DNA of 64,000 bases from a virus. Below, piece after piece: positions 60,304 to 64,000 of this stretch. The position numbers and the translations under genes were made by a program. Location of the stretch: IMG/VR virus record IMGVR_UViG_3300030406_002001, positions 1-64,000 of that record; one strand, given 5' to 3'. Position 1 is the stretch's first letter. Every line of letters begins with the position of its first letter. The notes beneath the pieces were generated by a model. That model made no database searches. It saw only the letters and a list, made by a program, of their open reading frames with translations, and was not told the origin of the DNA.

Positions 60304-60501
60304 CTTCAATGTGCATTTAGTGTACGTAGATGCAACTGCGAATAGGTTTTGTCCTTTGTACCTACCTGACTCCACGGCTAACAAACAAGGACATTTAAAC
60401 TGTAGCTACATCAATGTAGAGGAGGGCTGTAAAAAGCGTACCATTTAATGTACAAAGATGTAGCTTACAGCTATATCAACTAAACTAACAAGGAGATAAA
60501 T
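60304..60501 (+). promoter_or_regulatory. Structured leader upstream of DUF932 gene
   Basis: About 200 non-coding bases. Contains TGTCCTT / AAGGACA (60350-60356 with 60387-60393), CTACAT-ca-ATGTAG (60406-60419), GCTGTAA / TTACAGC (60426-60432 with 60465-60471), and two copies of a 19-base block CATTTARTGTACNNAGATG (60314-60332, 60442-60460). AAGGAG precedes the ATG. A cis-regulatory RNA or protein-binding leader is likely. Confidence 0.55.
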
Positions 60502-61380
60502 ATGTTAGACATTGTAAACAAAAATGACTATGACTTTCCTGTAGAAATGGTAGAACTCGAAGCCATCAATACAGAAGGACAAGTTGGCAAAGATAACTAC
60601 AAAGTACCTAAAGACTTGGCACGTGCTTGTGTACGTACTGATACCGGACAGGTACTAGGTATTCACGGCAGTAAATACAAACCAATCAATCACAATACTG
60701 TTGTCAATACAATTGAATCAAGTGTGGATAAAATGTTAGCAACATTGAACAAGTCAATTGATTCAGAAGATATTGATTACAAGGTAAATGTATATGACAA
60801 CGGCGCAAAAATGCGAGGGTCATATACATTCAAGAACCTTGTAATACAACCAAAACTAGATGATATTGTAGCATTTCGTATCAACTTTTTCAATAGCTAT
60901 GACCAATCTTGGGCATTTCAATCTATTGCAGATGGCCTTCGACTTTGGTGCCTCAATGGGTGCACAACACCTGCAACAGCTACAAAAGTTAGATACAAAC
61001 ATACAACCAAAGTATCTATTGATTGTGTCAAACAAAAAATGATTGATGGTTTCAATTATTTCAATGACCAAGAAGGTACATTCAAAATGTATGCACTTAC
61101 AGATGTACAAGACCATGCAGTTGAATCATTTTTCAAACAAACATTATGTAAAACATTTACACGTAGCACATCTTCATTGCCGTGGAATATGTTTCAGTTT
61201 GAAGAACTTATGCGTCAGTACGACAAAGAAAAGTCTACACTTGGTAGAAACTTATGGGCTGTATACAATACTATGACCCATTGGGCTACCCATGTAGGTA
61301 ATCACAAAACACAAAAACGCAGAGAAGATGAAGTAGCTAAAGCACTTTCATCACATCAATCAATCTTTACAGGAGTCTAA
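60502..61380 (+). CDS. DUF932 family protein
   Basis: 292 aa. VPKDLARACVRTDTGQVLGI, HGSKYKPINHNTVVNTIESS, then GAKMRGSYTFKNLVIQPK, ADGLRLWCLNGCTTPATATK and WNMFQFEELMRQY are typical of DUF932 (phage/plasmid LGT_TIGR03299-like). Function is not established; it is often near recombination and replication genes, as here. Translation may be controlled by the leader before it. Confidence 0.85.
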   Translation: MLDIVNKNDYDFPVEMVELEAINTEGQVGKDNYKVPKDLARACVRTDTGQVLGIHGSKYKPINHNTVVNTIESSVDKMLATLNKSIDSEDIDYKVNVYDNGAKMRGSYTFKNLVIQPKLDDIVAFRINFFNSYDQSWAFQSIADGLRLWCLNGCTTPATATKVRYKHTTKVSIDCVKQKMIDGFNYFNDQEGTFKMYALTDVQDHAVESFFKQTLCKTFTRSTSSLPWNMFQFEELMRQYDKEKSTLGRNLWAVYNTMTHWATHVGNHKTQKRREDEVAKALSSHQSIFTGV

Positions 61381-61381
61381 T

Positions 61382-61612
61382 ATGAGTCAAATACAACAAG
61401 TTTTAGAACATCTTAAGCTACACAGAAGTATTACACCAATCGAAGCACTAAATATGTATGCTTCTTTTAGATTAAGTGCTATAATTTTTGAGCTACGAAA
61501 AGAACATTATATCAATACAGTACTTGTAGATGATGTAAACAAATTTGGCAAACCAGTACAATATGCCAAATATATGTATGTCGGCGCAATAGAAAGTGAG
61601 GGGAAGAAATGA
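61382..61612 (+). CDS. HTH_39-like winged-helix protein
   Basis: 76 aa. VLEHLKLHRSITPIEALNMY, then RLSAIIFELRKEHYINTVLV is the HTH_39 type pattern (ITP.EAL..Y...RL...I..LRK.). Found with early phage DNA-metabolism genes; likely DNA-binding. Its stop overlaps the next ATG (ATGA). Confidence 0.75.
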   Translation: MSQIQQVLEHLKLHRSITPIEALNMYASFRLSAIIFELRKEHYINTVLVDDVNKFGKPVQYAKYMYVGAIESEGKK

Positions 61613-62103
61613 ACTACAAACAGCTAGTTCAAGAACTAGCACAGGTACGAAAAGACTTACGGCTTTGTAGCCGTGCTCTATCCGATAGGATAGGCGTGGC
61701 GGAATCGTCCGTAAGTCTTTGGGAGTGTGGCAAAAAAGTGCCTAATGCACAACTGCTTATGGATTGGTGTACTGCACTAGGTACAACACTTACTATGCTT
61801 CACGGCAAGACAACCATTTCAATTGAATATCAACCTTGCCAATACACACAAGATTGGATAACCAAAACTTACGGAGAGCACTATGACTATAACCAAGAAC
61901 GAGAAATCTTTATTGACTATTACAAATCAACTGGAGCAATTAAAAGCGATTGGCACGCTTCCTTCAGAAACTGGCTCAGACGAGCACACAAGTTTGCCAA
62001 TGCACGAAAAAATACGGAAAGCAACTTGGTCGTCAGTTCCGAGGGCGTTCAAGAAAGACGTCAACGAATCTCTAATGTTACTAACATACGACTTAAGACA
62101 TAA
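61609..62103 (+). CDS. XRE HTH protein with DnaT-like C-terminus
   Basis: 164 aa. Residues about 8-60 form an XRE-type helix-turn-helix (LSDRIGVAESSVSLWECGKK, then VPNAQLLMDWCTALGTTLTM). Residues about 100-135 (FIDYYKSTGAIKSDWHASFR, then NWLRRAHKFA) resemble the DnaT/replication-initiator C-terminal motif (F.dYW...G...DW..tfrnWirra). The fusion suggests a DNA-binding replication factor. The last 74 codons overlap the following gene in another frame. Confidence 0.7.
   Translation: MNYKQLVQELAQVRKDLRLCSRALSDRIGVAESSVSLWECGKKVPNAQLLMDWCTALGTTLTMLHGKTTISIEYQPCQYTQDWITKTYGEHYDYNQEREIFIDYYKSTGAIKSDWHASFRNWLRRAHKFANARKNTESNLVVSSEGVQERRQRISNVTNIRLKT
61623..61720. repeat. Nested perfect hairpins inside the HTH gene
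   Basis: GCTAGTTC / GAACTAGC (61623-61630 with 61633-61640), then a 12-bp stem AAAGACTTACGG / CCGTAAGTCTTT (61651-61662 with 61709-61720) enclosing CGGCT-TTGT-AGCCG, CTATCC-GATA-GGATAG (61678-61693) and CGGA-ATCG-TCCG (61700-61711). A cloverleaf-like fold overlies the coding sequence for the HTH. Confidence 0.7.
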
Positions 62104-62500
62104 ACAAAGAACAGATGCTATCAGTAATGCGGCCTCATTTTATTTAGATGATGTCTTACACAAAATCAAAGCATGGTACAAGGTAATGCAACCTGCTTCA
62201 ACTAAAACAGTTGGTATGGTGCTAGAAACTATTGCATCAACATTCAGTTGCAATGTACCTAATGAACTTGGACTAAGTGTTTATATAAAAATACTAAGTC
62301 GTTTCCCAGAATTTGTACTGACATATAATACAGAAAAAATTATTGCCAGTGCAAAATGGCGAAGGCTTCCATTACCTAAAGAATTTCTTGATGTAATGGA
62401 GCCAGATTTTGAACGCCACAAGCTGTGGCTACAAAACTTTCACCAAACCTATTTGTCGTTTGCACAATGGCGACAAAAACGGTATAATACTACAATATAA
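61883..62500 (+). CDS. Early-B protein overlapping the HTH gene (205 aa)
   Basis: ATG 61883 with GGAGAG seven bases upstream; the first 221 bases overlap 61609-62103 out of frame. It is helical (MTITKNEKSLLTITNQLEQL; LSVYIKILSRFPEFVLTYNT; IIASAKWRRLPLPKEFLDVM). Similar late segments (KWRRLPxPKxF) occur in phage replisome-associated proteins, but I cannot name the family. Internal ATG codons (about 62000 and 62075) would reduce the overlap. Confidence 0.6.
   Translation: MTITKNEKSLLTITNQLEQLKAIGTLPSETGSDEHTSLPMHEKIRKATWSSVPRAFKKDVNESLMLLTYDLRHKQRTDAISNAASFYLDDVLHKIKAWYKVMQPASTKTVGMVLETIASTFSCNVPNELGLSVYIKILSRFPEFVLTYNTEKIIASAKWRRLPLPKEFLDVMEPDFERHKLWLQNFHQTYLSFAQWRQKRYNTTI
62460..62488 (+). 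promoter_or_regulatory. Promoter for recombination genes
   Basis: TTGCAC (62460-62465), 17-base spacer, TATAAT (62483-62488), inside the end of the previous gene. The leader ATATAATAACAATAAAAGGA resembles that at 59582. Confidence 0.75.
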
Positions 62501-62523
62501 TAACAATAAAAGGAGTTAATCTC

Positions 62524-63324
62524 ATGCATAAAAGAAAACACACTATTGGTGGTAGTGATGCCACTAGAATTATGAAAGGCGATTGGTACAATCTATACAA
62601 TGAAATCAAAGGTTTTCAAAAACCAGAGGATTTGGAATGGAAAGTATCAGTATGTATTGGTCAAGCCACCGAAGCACTTAATCGTAAATTTTTTGAACAT
62701 GAAAGTGGTATGCAAGTATCTACATATCGTTGGTCTGATGCACAGTTTCCAGACAGAGTAGATTGGCGTCATGCAAGTTATGATGGCATTTGCCTAACCT
62801 CTACACAAAATTGGGTGCCACTTGAATGTAAACATACTTACCATACTAATAATATACAAAAAGTTGTTGAAACATACTATGCACAACTACATCATTATAT
62901 GCTTGTGTCTGGTATTGACTTTATTTATTTATCTGTATTCTTTGGTAACTTTGAATATCAATATTGCAAAGTCAGTAAAGATAAAAAATATATGAATGAA
63001 CTTATCAAACGAACTGATAAGTTCAAACAAATGTTAGATACAGATACTATCCCATCACGTGACTTAGAAGAACACAAACATATCAAATCAATTGTACTAG
63101 ATGACATGATTTCAATTGACTATGACAAAAAGAAAAACAATCAGTTTATGTCACTAGCTACAGAATGGTGTTCAACAAAAGATACACATGATTTACATAA
63201 AGAATTAGGTAAACAATTAAAAGATATAATACCTAGTAATTGTAGGTTTGCCTCTGGTTCGGGCCTCCAAATAGCCCGAAACAAGGCAAACCATTTGTCA
63301 ATTCGTAAAATGAAAGGAGCATAA
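62524..63324 (+). CDS. YqaJ-type viral exonuclease
   Basis: 266 aa. TIGGSDATRIMKGDWYNLYN is the YqaJ N-terminal signature, and WRHASYDGICLTSTQNWVPL-ECKHTYH supplies the D...ExK-like catalytic motif; VVETYYAQLHHYMLVSGIDF follows as in the family. It is a lambda-exonuclease-like 5'-3' exonuclease paired with the annealing protein next door. Confidence 0.88.
   Translation: MHKRKHTIGGSDATRIMKGDWYNLYNEIKGFQKPEDLEWKVSVCIGQATEALNRKFFEHESGMQVSTYRWSDAQFPDRVDWRHASYDGICLTSTQNWVPLECKHTYHTNNIQKVVETYYAQLHHYMLVSGIDFIYLSVFFGNFEYQYCKVSKDKKYMNELIKRTDKFKQMLDTDTIPSRDLEEHKHIKSIVLDDMISIDYDKKKNNQFMSLATEWCSTKDTHDLHKELGKQLKDIIPSNCRFASGSGLQIARNKANHLSIRKMKGA
63245..63292. repeat. Nested hairpin in exonuclease gene
   Basis: GGTTTGCC / GGCAAACC (63245-63252 with 63285-63292) enclosing TTCGGGC / GCCCGAA (63258-63264 with 63274-63280). 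GC-rich against an AT-rich background, near the 3' end of the coding region. Confidence 0.65.
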
Positions 63325-63825
63325 ATGACAAATACAATCAAAACTAATATGGATATTTGGAAAACTTTAGGTAGAACTAACCCCAAATATACCAAACCAT
63401 TTCAAAAGTTTGGTGGTAAAACACTTACAACTATTGACCCAATGTATCAGATTATGATGATGACCGACTTGTTTGGCCCGGTAGGTCAAGGTTGGTCATA
63501 TGACGTAAACTATACCTACACAGACAAATGTGTGTTTGCAGAAGTATCTATCAGATATTCTGTAGCCACAAAACTTGATAAACAATGGTACAAATATGGC
63601 CCAGTATCTTCTGTACAAGCCTTGTATAAAAAGAATGGTGGGCTTGATGATGAAGCACCAAAGAAAGCAATGACAGATGCTATGACAAAAGCATTTAGTC
63701 ACCTTGGAATGTCAGCTGATGTCTTTCTTGGGTTATTTGATAGCAGTAAATACATTGAAAAAACAAGAGAACACTTTGCAGTAATTGATGCAGAAAGGAG
63801 AGTATCTAATGGCAAGTCTGAATGA
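63325..63825 (+). CDS. Rad52/Sak-like single-strand annealing protein
   Basis: 166 aa. MYQIMMMTDLFGPVGQGWSY, then RYSVATKLDKQWYKYGPVSS, DDEAPKKAMTDAMTKAFSHL and GMSADVFLGLFDSSKY match phage single-strand annealing proteins of the Rad52/Sak (and ERF-like) group. It follows the exonuclease directly, forming a recombination pair. Overlaps the SSB start. Confidence 0.8.
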   Translation: MTNTIKTNMDIWKTLGRTNPKYTKPFQKFGGKTLTTIDPMYQIMMMTDLFGPVGQGWSYDVNYTYTDKCVFAEVSIRYSVATKLDKQWYKYGPVSSVQALYKKNGGLDDEAPKKAMTDAMTKAFSHLGMSADVFLGLFDSSKYIEKTREHFAVIDAERRVSNGKSE

Positions 63826-64000
63826 AGTACAACTTATCGGTAATACAGGTATTGACCCCGATATAAAACAAACATCTAATGGTGGCAAGTATGCAATCTT
63901 TACTTTTGCAACTACAGATAAAAGAAAAGATGCACCAGATACAACACAATGGCATAAAGTTGTGTGTTGGGATGAACGATTAGCTGATACAATTGAACGC
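63809..64000 (+). CDS. ssb: Single-stranded DNA-binding protein, partial
   Basis: 64 residues visible before the window ends. MASLNEVQLIGNTGIDPDIK, then GGKYAIFTFATTDKRKD and TTQWHKVVCWDERLADTIE are the bacterial SSB OB-fold signatures. AAAGGAG upstream. Third member of the recombination set. Confidence 0.92.
   Translation, partial: MASLNEVQLIGNTGIDPDIKQTSNGGKYAIFTFATTDKRKDAPDTTQWHKVVCWDERLADTIER

Noticed and set aside
61651-61720. Possible tRNA gene in the cloverleaf region
   Set aside because: On the minus strand a GGATAGAGCA-like D-arm word appears, but the anticodon stem has the wrong loop size and no acceptor stem or TTCRANY T-loop fits; the plus strand is a good HTH coding sequence.
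1-64000. CRISPR array, integrase, attachment sites or insertion sequences
   Set aside because: No regularly spaced direct repeats, recombinase motifs or transposase genes were seen; the repeated adhesin blocks are coding homologues, not an IS.

Overview
The window reads as tailed-phage DNA from end to end; I see no bacterial housekeeping genes, no integrase and no tRNA or rRNA. Low GC, heavy use of A/T-rich codons, T7-like podovirus head/tail genes and the many short Lys-rich late proteins suggest a marine podovirus of a low-GC host. A SAR11-type or similar alphaproteobacterial host is my inference, not something the sequence proves.

The striking feature is that the window holds two complete, different late (structural) modules and two early modules. 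I call them A and B. Late A (about 1-21,645, minus strand) runs from terminase small subunit through a resolvase-like nuclease, TerL, small basic proteins, a GNAT protein, portal, Bbp19-like protein, scaffold, capsid, decoration protein, terminator, gp11-, gp12-, gp14-, gp15- and gp16-like proteins to tail fibres. Early A (21,789-32,758) has a chain of tiny plus-strand genes; a minus-strand replication block with a Ref-like HNH nuclease, radical SAM protein, SF2 helicase, AEP primase and YdaU-like protein; a Cro-like regulator; an SSB-like protein; a Cas4/RecB-like nuclease; and a holin-endolysin pair. Palindromic 14-bp sites close to TTAACTTANNTTAA lie at most promoters of early A, with the Cro-like gene between two of them.

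From 32,751 the minus strand resumes with small membrane and chaperone genes and a second adhesin cassette (34,005-38,510), then late B (38,507-58,416): gp16-, gp15-, gp14-, gp12- and gp11-like proteins, decoration, capsid, gp13-like protein, scaffold, portal, a TerL of a different type, many Lys/Arg-rich small proteins and TerS. Early B (58,903-64,000, running off the edge) encodes unknown small proteins, DUF932, HTH proteins, a YqaJ-type exonuclease, a Rad52/Sak-like annealing protein and an OB-fold SSB. It also has an unusual density of GC-rich perfect hairpins, including a 174-nt three-way-junction element at 58,658-58,831.

The adhesin cassettes at 1-2,532 and 34,640-37,663 are near-identical in blocks and about 35.1-35.2 kb apart, about the size of one small podovirus genome. 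Either this is a real composite or tandem phage genome, or two roughly 35-kb genomes were joined through the shared cassette in assembly. The sequence alone cannot settle this, and it is the first thing to check.
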